Source: an uncultured Draconibacterium sp. (GTDB taxonomy: Bacteria > Bacteroidota > Bacteroidia > Bacteroidales > Prolixibacteraceae). Taken from it: a stretch of DNA of 64,000 bases. The stretch is from the NCBI GenBank assembly GCA_947492175.1, contig CANLMQ010000032.1:8114-72113 (forward strand), given 5' to 3'. The notes under the pieces were generated by a model. It saw only the letters and a program-made list of their open reading frames with translations. It was not told the origin of the DNA and searched no databases. A program made the position numbers and the translations under genes. Positions 47,470 through 57,448 of this stretch are shown here, in pieces. Every line of letters begins with the position of its first letter. Positions within the stretch are counted from its first letter, which is position 1.

Positions 47470-50400
47470 TTAGAAGTTAAAGACCAAATTACAACCGTAA
47501 CTGCGCGAATTAGGGAAAGCAGATGATTCCATACCTTGTAAAATCGAAGTATTATAGCTCGATTCTGGGTCAAAATCTTCAGTATTCTTGAAAATATAAG
47601 CCAGGTTACGTGCAACAAATGATACAAATACTCTGTTAAACGGCGATTTTTTCAATAAACTTCGAGGCAATTCATATCCCAGAGTTACTTCACGAAGTTT
47701 AATGTATGATCCATCGTAAATAAACTCTTCAGCAATTGGAGCACTCGATGCTACATGCGACCAGTATTCCTGCGGATCAACAGGTTTTGTATTTGGAGCT
47801 CCGGTAACATCAACACCTTTTGCAACATACCCTTTTTCTTCTACTCCAGGGATTGGCGCCCATTTCCACGACCACTGATTATTCTCTGTATCCTGGTACG
47901 AAACCAATTGGTGTGTATCATACCAATCTTCACGTCCTTCAAGAGTTTCTTTTGCGTTACCCGTGCGGTGCGAATAAACATTTGATTTTGAATAGATGTC
48001 GCCACCGAAGCGTGCATCCAGCAAGAAACTCATCTTAATACCTTTGTACCGGAAGATATTTTGCACTCCTCCTACCCAATCAGGCTGATAATTACCCAAA
48101 TATTTTCCTTCAGTCATTGGGAAACCATTGGAATCAATCAGGACATCGCCGTTTTCGTTACGCTTGTAACCTTTTCCGTACATATTCCCGAATGGTTCTC
48201 CAACCTTTGCGGTAATTGTAATGGTATTTTCCATTCCCAGCCAGTAATTATCCAATCCTTCAGCAAGCTCAATAACTTCAGATTTGTTTTTTGAATAATT
48301 TACACGTACGTCCCATTTAAAATCGCCTACTTGTACCGGAGTTGCAACAAATGTACATTCAACACCTGAGTTCTGGATATTTCCGGCGTTTACCATTTGG
48401 GCTGAGAATCCATTTGTACGTGTAGATCCAATTACAATAATCTGGTTACGGGTATTCATTTTGTAATACGATAAATCGAGACCTAATCTGTTGTTTACAA
48501 ACCTGAGATCGGTACCTACTTCCCATGAATTGGTTTTTTGTGGTTTCAGATTGTAAGCCGGACGTGTATTCCCCAGAGTAGCTACACCATTACCATCAAT
48601 GGAGTTACCCATTCCGTTTTGAAGCGAATACGTTAATATTGTCTGATAAGGACTTGTTCCACTTCCAACCTGAGCAAAAGATCCACGTACTTTTGCAAAC
48701 GATAGAATATCACTTTTCAAAAATTCCAATCCAGGAGTTTCAGTAAGAATAAAACTTGTACTAACTGACGGATAATCGTACCTGCAATTATAAGGCGTTA
48801 ACGAACTATCCCAGTCGTGACGCATTTGAATATCCACATAAATTGCATCTTTATAAGCCAGCTGACCAAAATAATACAGAGACTGAATTTCCTTTTCAGA
48901 ATGTCCCTGAGTTACAGTAATCTGACTTGCACTATACAGATTAAATAAATCAGGAACTTTTAAATCTTCTCCATACGAGCCCATGCTGGTGAACTCATAT
49001 TTATAAATACTTCCACCGACATTTAAACGAGCAATCCAGTCGTCCCAGATTTCTTTATGCGCAGTAACAAGAAAATCAGAGTTAAATGAAAATGACTTGT
49101 AATAACCCAAACTATACGCATCTCCGGTATCGTTAATGGTAATAGAACCATCTGCCATTTCTTCAATTCGAGTTGAAGTCGGATTATAAGTAGCTGTTTT
49201 ATTTTCGGTTCTTACATTTCGTAAATCCAAACCTGCCCTAACCATGGTATTCAACCACGGAGTAATTTCGTAGTCATATTTAAAATAACCGGTAACATGT
49301 TCGTTCACATCCGCATTCTCATTCAGATTTACTACCCAATACGGGTTGTGTACCTGCTGATGCGTTTTCGTACCTGTATATAAATTCGCAAACAAATTTT
49401 CATCGCGGTAATTTTTTAAATCTTCCAACCGAATACTACGTGGCATACGAACTAACTGATACATAGTATTACTTTGCGATTGTGCTAAACTTGGTCTGTT
49501 TTCAACAGCCGTATGTACATATGACAAACGAGCTTCGAAGCGCATTTTTTCGCCCAATGTGGTATTTCCAGAAATACTTGTTGAAAAACGGTCGATTGCA
49601 CTATTGGGAAGTAATCCTCTGTTTGACATATTACCAAAACCAACACGTACGGTAGCATCTTTATGTGTACCGGTTAGCGAAATGTTATTGGTTGCAGTAA
49701 ATCCTGTTCTGAAAAAGTCTCTCACATTATTGGGCTGAGGACTAAAAGGAACTTTATCTCCGGTCCAGGTATTTACCATCTGCCCTGCCATTTTGGGCCC
49801 CCACGATTCTAATGAAGAAATACTAGTATAAGGATCATTATTTTCATCTACCGGGTACTCAATTGAATGGTCAAAATCCGACACATTAAATAAAAAACTT
49901 CCGGCGGTTCCCCTACCATAGGTATTTTGATATTCGGGTAATCCAATTGCTTCTTCAACAGTAAAGTTTGAAGAGAAGTTAATCCCAATACCTTTTCGTT
50001 TTGTTCCTTTTTTTGTAGTAATTAAAATAGCACCATTTGCTGCACGAGTTCCATACAGAGCGGCTGCACTCGGCCCTTTTAATACCGATACTGTTTCAAT
50101 ATCTTCCTGGTTAATATCGGCAATTCCATCACCATAATCAAATCCACCCCATTCTGAAGCTTCTCCGATAGCACTGTTCTCAACAGGAATACCATCAATA
50201 ACAAATAATGGTCGGTTATCTCCTTTTATTGAAGTATATCCCCTGATAATTACATTTGAAGATCCTGCTGCACCAGACCCAACTTTACTAATTTGCAAAC
50301 CTGCCACTTTTCCGGAAAGTGAGTTAAGTAAGTTAATCTCCTTGGCCTCAACCATTTCCTCGCTTTTTACTTCCTGAACAGAATATCCGAGAGCTTTTTT

Positions 50401-50766
50401 CTCCCGCTTAATTCCTAAAGCTGTTACCACAACCTCATCAATATTTTCTGCGTCAGTAGAAAGCTGAATATCAAAGTTTTTAGTTCCTTTTACTGCAACT
50501 TCCTTTTTTTCGTATCCAATAAAAGAAAAGATTAAAATATCGCTTTCGTTTACGGACAGCTCAAAGGTTCCGTCAAAACCTGTTGAAACTCCCCTTGTTG
50601 TTCCTTTTATCAGAACATTTACTCCGGGCATTGGGTCTCCCTTTTCATCTGTTACCTCCCCACTTATTGTTCTTTCCTGTGCCAAAACCGAGAGCGCGGT
50701 CCCCATTACGAGCAGCAACAGCAAAAACAATTTTGCCCTAAACTTTAAAATAGAATTTAGTGTCAT
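47470..50766 (-). CDS. SusC/RagA-family TonB-dependent outer-membrane transporter (PUL 4)
   Basis: This is the outer-membrane importer of PUL 4. The 1098-residue product has a signal peptide ending near Gln30. A carboxypeptidase-regulatory-like domain (about 32-102, DPMPGVNVLIKGTTRG) and a TonB-box-like region (IDEVVVTALGIKREKKALGY, 109-128) follow. The plug carries EDIETVSVLKGPSAAALYGT. The barrel ends in CNLVFNF. The VTALGI-REKKALGY form is typical of the RagA subgroup that goes with SusD-like_2 proteins. There is no STN domain and no sigma/anti-sigma pair nearby. Confidence 0.96.
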   Translation of the reverse strand: MTLNSILKFRAKLFLLLLLVMGTALSVLAQERTISGEVTDEKGDPMPGVNVLIKGTTRGVSTGFDGTFELSVNESDILIFSFIGYEKKEVAVKGTKNFDIQLSTDAENIDEVVVTALGIKREKKALGYSVQEVKSEEMVEAKEINLLNSLSGKVAGLQISKVGSGAAGSSNVIIRGYTSIKGDNRPLFVIDGIPVENSAIGEASEWGGFDYGDGIADINQEDIETVSVLKGPSAAALYGTRAANGAILITTKKGTKRKGIGINFSSNFTVEEAIGLPEYQNTYGRGTAGSFLFNVSDFDHSIEYPVDENNDPYTSISSLESWGPKMAGQMVNTWTGDKVPFSPQPNNVRDFFRTGFTATNNISLTGTHKDATVRVGFGNMSNRGLLPNSAIDRFSTSISGNTTLGEKMRFEARLSYVHTAVENRPSLAQSQSNTMYQLVRMPRSIRLEDLKNYRDENLFANLYTGTKTHQQVHNPYWVVNLNENADVNEHVTGYFKYDYEITPWLNTMVRAGLDLRNVRTENKTATYNPTSTRIEEMADGSITINDTGDAYSLGYYKSFSFNSDFLVTAHKEIWDDWIARLNVGGSIYKYEFTSMGSYGEDLKVPDLFNLYSASQITVTQGHSEKEIQSLYYFGQLAYKDAIYVDIQMRHDWDSSLTPYNCRYDYPSVSTSFILTETPGLEFLKSDILSFAKVRGSFAQVGSGTSPYQTILTYSLQNGMGNSIDGNGVATLGNTRPAYNLKPQKTNSWEVGTDLRFVNNRLGLDLSYYKMNTRNQIIVIGSTRTNGFSAQMVNAGNIQNSGVECTFVATPVQVGDFKWDVRVNYSKNKSEVIELAEGLDNYWLGMENTITITAKVGEPFGNMYGKGYKRNENGDVLIDSNGFPMTEGKYLGNYQPDWVGGVQNIFRYKGIKMSFLLDARFGGDIYSKSNVYSHRTGNAKETLEGREDWYDTHQLVSYQDTENNQWSWKWAPIPGVEEKGYVAKGVDVTGAPNTKPVDPQEYWSHVASSAPIAEEFIYDGSYIKLREVTLGYELPRSLLKKSPFNRVFVSFVARNLAYIFKNTEDFDPESSYNTSILQGMESSAFPNSRSYGCNLVFNF

Positions 50767-50842
50767 TGATACTATTGGTTTTTAGTTTGTTAATTGATTT
50801 ACGGACATAAATAGAGGTTATGTTAATTTGGTTCTTAACCCA

Positions 50843-53446
50843 CTATTTATTTATAATTAGTTTTCCGCTTTTCTGTTTTTGTTCATCATCAGTAATTGTA
50901 AAGAAATAAATCCCGTTTTCAACCCCTGAAATATCCAGAGACAATTTGTTTTGAGAACCTATTTCCCTGGAAACGACTACTCTTCCTGTAGGATCGTATA
51001 ATTTGAATTCTGTATTCTTTCCCCAATCTTCACTTGCCTGAATAAACACTTTTCCGTTACTCGGATTTGGGTATACACGAATATCTTTATCTGTTTCAAT
51101 GATTGAATTTCCTGTTATGTAAAAAAACTCAACCACAAGGGCACTGGGAATTAATGGTTCATTTTCGGAAGTAACATTAACAAGCTCTTCGCCGGCATAC
51201 AAAGTTGCACTGTTTCCACCTCCTAAAACAATACCATCTGCAACTTCATACTTTTCCATAATTGCAGTCAAACCAGGCAACGAAAGCCCCAGGTTATTTT
51301 CATTAAACTTATCAGAAACAAACAGAAAAACCTTCGACTTATCACTACTATAACCAACTGCTGTTCGAAGATCATTCCCTAAAACGGGTTGCCAGGTTCT
51401 GGTTTCGGCAGACGCTTCATCATACAGTTCTCCATCTTTCATTAAAATACCTTCTCCGGAAACGATATGCTTCACCAACTGTCCGTTTGCTCCCTGAATC
51501 TCAGAAGAAATCTGAACGTTCTGCCCTACCTGAATGTTGTTCAAGATAAATTCATAGGCCTTTTTATTCCCCGACAAAACAAGCTGCCCCTCTTCCATTG
51601 GCATTTTACCGGTACCAGAGGCTTGACTTGCTACTTTTTCTTTTACCTCAAAATTCTGATCTCCATTCAACAACAGTGGTTCTTTGGGTTCTATCAAAAC
51701 CTCTGCCCCCCACTGATTCGTATTGGTTGTGCCTCCCATGAATGAATTATACAAAACAAGATAATCCAGCCATCGCACGTCGTTTACTTCATTTAAAGCC
51801 AACTGAGCTCCATTTGAAGCAACTACATTTAGCCGGGCACTCAAATTTGAAATAAAAGGCTCACCTTTCTCATTAAACCACAAAGCAGGAGTTACCACAC
51901 CACTATCGGGCAAGGTTGTTATTTCTCCATCAACTGCCGTTAATCCGTATACAGCATTAGATTTAAAATTGAAAGGACTGGCATTAACAGCACCAATCAG
52001 GACTGAATCCTGCGTGTGCTCCAGGTCTGCGACCATTTGCGAAAGGCCTTGTTCACTTTTATGGGCGATTCCGAATGCATCTTCCCATCCAATTTCTTTG
52101 TTTGCCCAAATCGGCGAGAAATGGATATTTTTTTCTGAACGATCAACCTCCAAAACCCAAACGGCCGATCTGTTTGTTGCATCTGTTTCGTAATACAATT
52201 TACTACCTGCCTCCAATGAAGAATTGGACTGTGTTTCGAAATTGTAATTATAACTGTGAGATTCAGACTCCTCTTCCACTACAAGCAGTGCATTACACAC
52301 TGCGCGCTGAACGCCACCACTTGGATTATTAATGGTCTTATTTCCAGACATTAAAGTTGTTGAGCCTCCACCATCAAAGTTCAAACCTTCCCAAACGCCA
52401 AGTTCCTTAATCATAAAATCGGCAAGTTGGGTCAGGTTTACGCCCACACTCAAATCCGACCTTCCGTCAACGGCAACGAAATACAATTTAGATTTATCTT
52501 TATTAAAACCTACCGCCGAACGGGGATGTCGATCGTTTTCATGATCCATTGTACCCTCTACTTCAATACTACTAACCGCACAATTTTCTCCTTTTTGTAC
52601 AATATGCCCCCAACCACCAATCATTTCGGTAATTCTTTTGTTTTCGAGACCAATAAAAGTGGAATTGATTTGTATAATCTGCCCAGCAGAAGTTTGATCC
52701 AGAAATGTTCTTGCTGTACCATTTCCTGATAAAATCACCTGAGACTTATTTTTTACGGTTACATTTTTTGCTTTTTCAATTATCTTGTAGGTTCTTACGC
52801 CATTAATAAGCCCCGAATCGAGAGGTTCAAGCAGGCACTCCACTCCCCACTCATTTGCAAATGATTTGTCGAGGCCGGTAAATTGATTATACAACACCAA
52901 ATAATTAGCATTGCGAATAATATTGATGCCATTAATTTCGAATTGCCCAATACCTGGTATTACAGCCGTTTGCACAAGATTCACTAGTCCAATATATGGT
53001 TCGCCAAATTCATCAGTATATAAGGCAGCATGATTTTTAGGAGTTATTCCGGTACTGGCAATTTCGCCATTTGTTGCAGTAACATTAAACTGCATACCAT
53101 TCGCCATGTTAAAAAAGTCGGCATTAATTCCCCCAATCACCGTTTCACCGGCATTTGATCTTCTTTCAATCATGTGACCAACCGTCTCTTTGTTAACAAA
53201 AGCTTCACCTGAAGCCTTCATCCACGCAATTTTATCATTGGCTAAACCTGTCTTTAATTTGTTCTTTTTATTGAGCAAATCAATTTCTATTATATAAATA
53301 TCCAAAGGATTGGTTTCTTCTTTAATATGAATTGATCTACATCCATTTTGCAACGAAACACTATCAATACGAGTATATCCCTGTGCAAACGTCGAAGAAA
53401 TTATAGAAACAAGGAGAAGAAACGAGAAAATACTTCTATGCAACAT
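50843..53446 (-). CDS. T9SS-secreted protein with two phosphodiester glycosidase (NAGPA-type) domains
   Basis: Known members of this family hydrolyse sugar-1-phosphodiester bonds (N-acetylglucosamine-1-phosphodiester alpha-N-acetylglucosaminidase). The 867-residue product has a Sec signal (to about residue 22). Domain 1 (about 45-392) has INADFF (107-112), RSAVGF (309-314), VDGR (326-329) and NFDGGGS (356-362), all as in active enzymes. Domain 2 (about 415-775) keeps the frame of the fold, but DGR is replaced by SDK (711-713) and DGGGS by LGGGNS (741-746), so it is probably inactive. A T9SS sorting domain (about 790-867, VYPNPSNGKV to GKLIINK) ends it. It is the most upstream gene of PUL 4, 76 bp before SusC. 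Confidence 0.88.
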   Translation of the reverse strand: MLHRSIFSFLLLVSIISSTFAQGYTRIDSVSLQNGCRSIHIKEETNPLDIYIIEIDLLNKKNKLKTGLANDKIAWMKASGEAFVNKETVGHMIERRSNAGETVIGGINADFFNMANGMQFNVTATNGEIASTGITPKNHAALYTDEFGEPYIGLVNLVQTAVIPGIGQFEINGINIIRNANYLVLYNQFTGLDKSFANEWGVECLLEPLDSGLINGVRTYKIIEKAKNVTVKNKSQVILSGNGTARTFLDQTSAGQIIQINSTFIGLENKRITEMIGGWGHIVQKGENCAVSSIEVEGTMDHENDRHPRSAVGFNKDKSKLYFVAVDGRSDLSVGVNLTQLADFMIKELGVWEGLNFDGGGSTTLMSGNKTINNPSGGVQRAVCNALLVVEEESESHSYNYNFETQSNSSLEAGSKLYYETDATNRSAVWVLEVDRSEKNIHFSPIWANKEIGWEDAFGIAHKSEQGLSQMVADLEHTQDSVLIGAVNASPFNFKSNAVYGLTAVDGEITTLPDSGVVTPALWFNEKGEPFISNLSARLNVVASNGAQLALNEVNDVRWLDYLVLYNSFMGGTTNTNQWGAEVLIEPKEPLLLNGDQNFEVKEKVASQASGTGKMPMEEGQLVLSGNKKAYEFILNNIQVGQNVQISSEIQGANGQLVKHIVSGEGILMKDGELYDEASAETRTWQPVLGNDLRTAVGYSSDKSKVFLFVSDKFNENNLGLSLPGLTAIMEKYEVADGIVLGGGNSATLYAGEELVNVTSENEPLIPSALVVEFFYITGNSIIETDKDIRVYPNPSNGKVFIQASEDWGKNTEFKLYDPTGRVVVSREIGSQNKLSLDISGVENGIYFFTITDDEQKQKSGKLIINK

Positions 53447-54329
53447 AACTCTTTTGTTTGATTATTACATGACTCATTTATTGGTAAATCTTTTGAACAA
53501 TTGTTTACTCAAAAAATCAGTTCAAATATATATATTAATATTTATTTTAATTATTAATTCGATACTATTTTTTATTTTTTTTATTAATTCATCTGTATTT
53601 ATTTTTTTATATCATTATTTTCAGAAATGTAATCAGGATATGGAATGGGTTTTAAGCTTTAGAAATAGGAAAACTGTTCTTTTTATCGCAGAACAAAAAC
53701 GGACTATTCTTACAGTTGCAGATAAACATACAATATCAAAATGCATATGCAACACCCTATAAATGTGCATAAACAACTTTTATGAATTAGTTAAACAGCA
53801 GGTTTATTAAGAATGAAGATTCGGGTATATTACCCAATAAGACTACGAACAAATAAGAAAAAAGAAAATTACTTTACACTGAGTCGTCAACATAAGAATC
53901 GACAACAAGGTTATATAATACAGCATAAGAATAACTGATTCCGGCCTAAAAATTATATGTAAATATTGAAATATACAGATAGCATTAAAATAAATAATAA
54001 GTAAAATAAAGTTACTGTCAGAATGTGAACAACATAACGTAAAAAACTAAATACTCAATAAATAAAAGAATTATCTTAAGTAAATGATTTCACATACTTA
54101 AATGTACTAAGGAATATAATCACCTACCACTAATTAGAATATTTCCAGATTAAGTTACACGAAAAGAAACACCTTGCACCTTAAATACGTATAAAACAAT
54201 GTACCTATTCAGTCAGAGGGCTGGATTCGTAATTTTTTTCATAGTATAATAAATCCTAGTTTAGTTAGGTGGATATCCCGGTTTAAACAGAGCCGGGATA
54301 TTTTTTTCAAGCTTCACTTATCCCAATCC
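53447..54329. other. Long AT-rich intergenic region (possible PUL 4 promoter and ncRNA)
   Basis: These 883 bp lie between two minus-strand gene sets. On the minus strand a -7-like TATATTTG (53530-53523) is 76 bp before the NAGPA gene, without a clear TTTG at the expected spacing. An open frame at 53454-53762 (plus) encodes a hydrophobic, low-complexity 102-residue string and is probably not a gene. The region ends with a plus-oriented terminator (54258-54308) that has no obvious gene to serve. Confidence 0.5.
54258..54308 (+). terminator. Orphan plus-strand terminator with conserved upstream box
   Basis: ATATCCCGG (54273-54281) pairs with CCGGGATAT (54293-54301) and a run of seven T follows at once. 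AGTTTAGTTAG (54258-54268) lies 4 nt upstream, identical to that before the PUL 2 terminator. On the minus strand no T tract follows, so it should act on a plus-strand transcript from the 880-bp gap. Confidence 0.75.
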
Positions 54330-56741
54330 TTATTCATATCTAAGTGCCTCAATCGGATTTCGTGTTGCCGCTCTCCAGCTCTGAAACGAAACTGTAAGCA
54401 ATGCAATTCCCAATGCCAAAATACCGGCTAAAGCAAATATCCACCAACTAAGTGAAATTTTATAGGCAAAATTTTCGAGCCACATATCCATGGCATACCA
54501 TGCAACCGGACAGGCAAAAACAAATGCCAGAGCTACCCATTTTATAAAATCGCGGTTTAGCATACTTAAAATTTCTGTTTCACGAGCTCCGTTTACTTTT
54601 CTCACTCCTATTTCTTTTGTACGTTGCCGGGTTACGATAAGTGCCAAACCAAACAATCCCACAGAGCAAATAAACAGGGCAATAACTGTAAAAACGGAAA
54701 GTAGTTTTGCCTGTAACAATTCTGCTTTGTAAACTTTTTCGTACATCGTACCAACGGGTTCACATTGAAACGGGTATTCCGGGAAAAGCGAGTTCCAGAC
54801 TTGTTGCATATCGGCAAATGCCTGTTGTTGCAACCCAGGTTGAAAAGCCACCACAAAATTTAACAGCCACATTTTTTCGCGTTTAAACAAAACAAGAGGC
54901 TCAACTTCCTTTTTAAGACTCGAAAGATGAAAATCTTTAACCACTCCAATAATTTTTCCACGCGGTATTTTTATACCTGCTTGTTCGCCTTGCTGAAAAT
55001 TTAGCTTAAACTCTTTTCCGATAATATTATCCGGGTTCGAATAGTTTAGACGTTTCATTGCTGCTTCGTTAATAATATATTCTCCCGCTCCCTCATTATC
55101 GGTATTTTGAGGTGTAAAATTGGTTCCGGCCAAAAACTTCAGATTAAAAATTGAGGCAAAAGAATAATCGCAGGGAAATACTCCTATTCGTTCATATTGC
55201 TCTTGTTGCTCTTCCGGGTTATATCCTTCCAATTCAAATTCAAACATATCGTTTGCTTCTCCGCCGGGTGGTTCCATCATTGCCGAAACCGATAGAATAC
55301 TGTTGTGTTTCATCAATTCCGACTTTAAAACTTCAAATTTTTGCTGAATGTTGGCATGTACCGACTCGAAAACCACTACATTATCTTCCTCCACCCCCAT
55401 TCCGCTTTTAAAGGCAAAATTGGTTTGTCGCGAAATAACAATTACTGCAACAATAAGAGAGATGGAAAAAGCATATTGAAAAACGATCAATCCCCGGCTT
55501 ATGCTGCCACTTTTCAAGCTGGTTGCAGAACTAGTGCGTTTGTCGTTTTTCAATAAAAAAAATACAGGTTTTAGAACCGGGAGCATACCAAAGACCAAAC
55601 TGCATAAACTAAAAAGTAGAATTACAGCCACAATGAACAGAAAATTGCCTGATAATAAATCTATGCTAAAAAACCGAACAATTACAGAATTAACCGGCGC
55701 AATAATTATTACTGCTAATACTAAAGTTGCCACAACAATAAAAAGACCTTCTGTAAAAAAGTATTGAACCACCTGGCTTTTTGATGATCCCAAAAGCTTA
55801 TTGACAAACAGGTACTTTCCACTAAACCCGGCCATTCCAATGTTTAGGTTCGCATAATTGCTGATTGATATTAAAAGCAGGATCAAGGCTGCTATGGCCA
55901 GAACATATATGTTTCGAATGTTCCCGTTAGCCTCAATTTCGCGCAGTTTGTTCGAATGTAAATGTATATCTGTCAACTTCTGAAGATGCACCGCGGTATT
56001 CATTTCTTCAGGAGCTTCTTCACTGCTTTCAATAAGAAAATTACTTATTCCGTTTGCAAGATGGCCGGGATTGGTATTTTCGGCCAAAACCAGGTAGGTC
56101 CAGGCCCAGCCATAATTAAACTGATCCACTAAAGGAGTAGCGATAAAATCGGGATGAAAATGAGTGTTCGGAGGAAAATCCTTCATTACACCTTTTACTG
56201 TAAAATTTTGCTCTTCGCCATAGAACTGCCCCGGAGGAACTGTTAACACCTTTCCAATCGGATTATCTTTTCCAAATACCTTTTCAGCAAAAGATTCAGA
56301 AACAACCATCGATGCAGGGTTTTCAAGTATCGTTTGTTTATTGCCAAAAATAAGCTCGGCATTAAATACCTGAAAAAAAGTACTGTCACATTCAAAAGCC
56401 TGGGCAATTTTGTAAAACCTCTCGTTGTACTTCATCAGCCCGCCACGAACAGGTCTGAGCCTCACAAAATTTTCTATTTCAGGCAACTGTTCTTTTAAGT
56501 CTGGCAGGTAGCCCGGATTCACAATTCGAGCAAAATGTTTTCCTCCCAAAAAATCAGAATCGGTAAAAGTTAACCGATAAATCCGGTTAGCATTTTTATG
56601 GTAATTATCAAAGGTCAGTTCATTTTTTAGAAACAGCGCAATAAAAACAATACCACACAATGCCAGACTTAAACCAATAACTTTAACAAGGTGAAGAAAT
56701 GGTCGCTTTAGTAAATTTCGCAGTACTACTTTAAATATCAT
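54330..56741 (-). CDS. ABC transporter permease, MacB/FtsX type (first of three)
   Basis: This inner-membrane permease subunit of an ABC system probably works in efflux or envelope-lipid/lipoprotein handling. The 803-residue product has an N-terminal membrane helix (about 16-38) and a MacB-type periplasmic domain (about 45-270, with GMLPVL further on). Two FtsX domains follow, each with about three helices (near 280-400 and 680-790). The coupling motif RQRTKEIGVRKVNGARETEI precedes the last helices. It ends RNPIEALRYE, nearly the same as the permease at 60098. The ATPase gene lies 20 bp upstream, so they form an operon. Confidence 0.9.
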   Translation of the reverse strand: MIFKVVLRNLLKRPFLHLVKVIGLSLALCGIVFIALFLKNELTFDNYHKNANRIYRLTFTDSDFLGGKHFARIVNPGYLPDLKEQLPEIENFVRLRPVRGGLMKYNERFYKIAQAFECDSTFFQVFNAELIFGNKQTILENPASMVVSESFAEKVFGKDNPIGKVLTVPPGQFYGEEQNFTVKGVMKDFPPNTHFHPDFIATPLVDQFNYGWAWTYLVLAENTNPGHLANGISNFLIESSEEAPEEMNTAVHLQKLTDIHLHSNKLREIEANGNIRNIYVLAIAALILLLISISNYANLNIGMAGFSGKYLFVNKLLGSSKSQVVQYFFTEGLFIVVATLVLAVIIIAPVNSVIVRFFSIDLLSGNFLFIVAVILLFSLCSLVFGMLPVLKPVFFLLKNDKRTSSATSLKSGSISRGLIVFQYAFSISLIVAVIVISRQTNFAFKSGMGVEEDNVVVFESVHANIQQKFEVLKSELMKHNSILSVSAMMEPPGGEANDMFEFELEGYNPEEQQEQYERIGVFPCDYSFASIFNLKFLAGTNFTPQNTDNEGAGEYIINEAAMKRLNYSNPDNIIGKEFKLNFQQGEQAGIKIPRGKIIGVVKDFHLSSLKKEVEPLVLFKREKMWLLNFVVAFQPGLQQQAFADMQQVWNSLFPEYPFQCEPVGTMYEKVYKAELLQAKLLSVFTVIALFICSVGLFGLALIVTRQRTKEIGVRKVNGARETEILSMLNRDFIKWVALAFVFACPVAWYAMDMWLENFAYKISLSWWIFALAGILALGIALLTVSFQSWRAATRNPIEALRYE

Positions 56742-56761
56742 TCAGCTTAATTTTTCTAGAC

Positions 56762-57430
56762 TTATTTATTTTCTGTTACATACCCATCTTTCAAGGTGAT
56801 AATCCGGTTACCATACTGTGCATTTTCTTTTGAATGTGTAACCTGAAGAATGGTCATACCTTCGTCGTTCAATTTTTTAAGGAGTTTCATAATCATTTCT
56901 CCCTGTTCGGAATGCAAATTACCGGTTGGCTCGTCGGCAAGTAAAAGCTTTGGGCTACCAACAATGGCACGCGCAATGGCCACCAATTGCTGCTGACCGC
57001 CAGAAAGCTGGCTAGGAAATAAGTCTTTTTTAGCAACAATATTAAAACGATCGAGCATTTCGGCTACCATTGCTTTACGTTCTTTCCCTTTTACTCCCCT
57101 GTAAACCAATGGGGTTTCAATATTCTCGTAAACATTCATTTCTTCAATTAAATGAAAGGCCTGAAATATAAATCCAATATGACTGCGGTGGTATTTTACT
57201 TTCTGTTTCTCTTTTAACTGATTCGCCGGATCACCCAAAAAGAAATACTCTCCCTGGCTGGGTTCGTCCAAAAAACCAATAATATTTAGCAAGGTTGATT
57301 TTCCTGCTCCGCTGGGCCCCATTATCGAAACAAACTCTCCTTGTTCAATATCGAGATTTACTCCTTTTAATACAAAAGTGCGTTGAAATTTAGCGTCGTA
57401 ATACTTGTCGATGTTTTTTAGTTGAATCAT
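56762..57430 (-). CDS. ABC transporter ATPase (MacB/LolD type)
   Basis: It powers the adjacent FtsX-type permeases. The 222-residue product has Walker A GPSGAGKS (38-45), a Q-loop FIFQAF (87-92) and the signature LSGGQQQ (142-148). Walker B LLLADEPTG (162-170) and the switch His199 (VTHS) follow. Length and motifs fit the MacB/LolD/FtsE class. It is the only ATPase for three permease genes in this cluster. Spacing of 18-20 bp on each side supports co-transcription. Confidence 0.95.
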   Translation of the reverse strand: MIQLKNIDKYYDAKFQRTFVLKGVNLDIEQGEFVSIMGPSGAGKSTLLNIIGFLDEPSQGEYFFLGDPANQLKEKQKVKYHRSHIGFIFQAFHLIEEMNVYENIETPLVYRGVKGKERKAMVAEMLDRFNIVAKKDLFPSQLSGGQQQLVAIARAIVGSPKLLLADEPTGNLHSEQGEMIMKLLKKLNDEGMTILQVTHSKENAQYGNRIITLKDGYVTENK

Positions 57431-57448
57431 ATTGTTTTGAAATTTAAT

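Noticed and set aside
53454..53762. 102-codon plus-strand open frame in the gap upstream of PUL 4
   Set aside because: It encodes a low-complexity Ile/Phe/Leu-rich string from AT-rich DNA, overlaps the likely promoter of the minus-strand operon and shows no domain.
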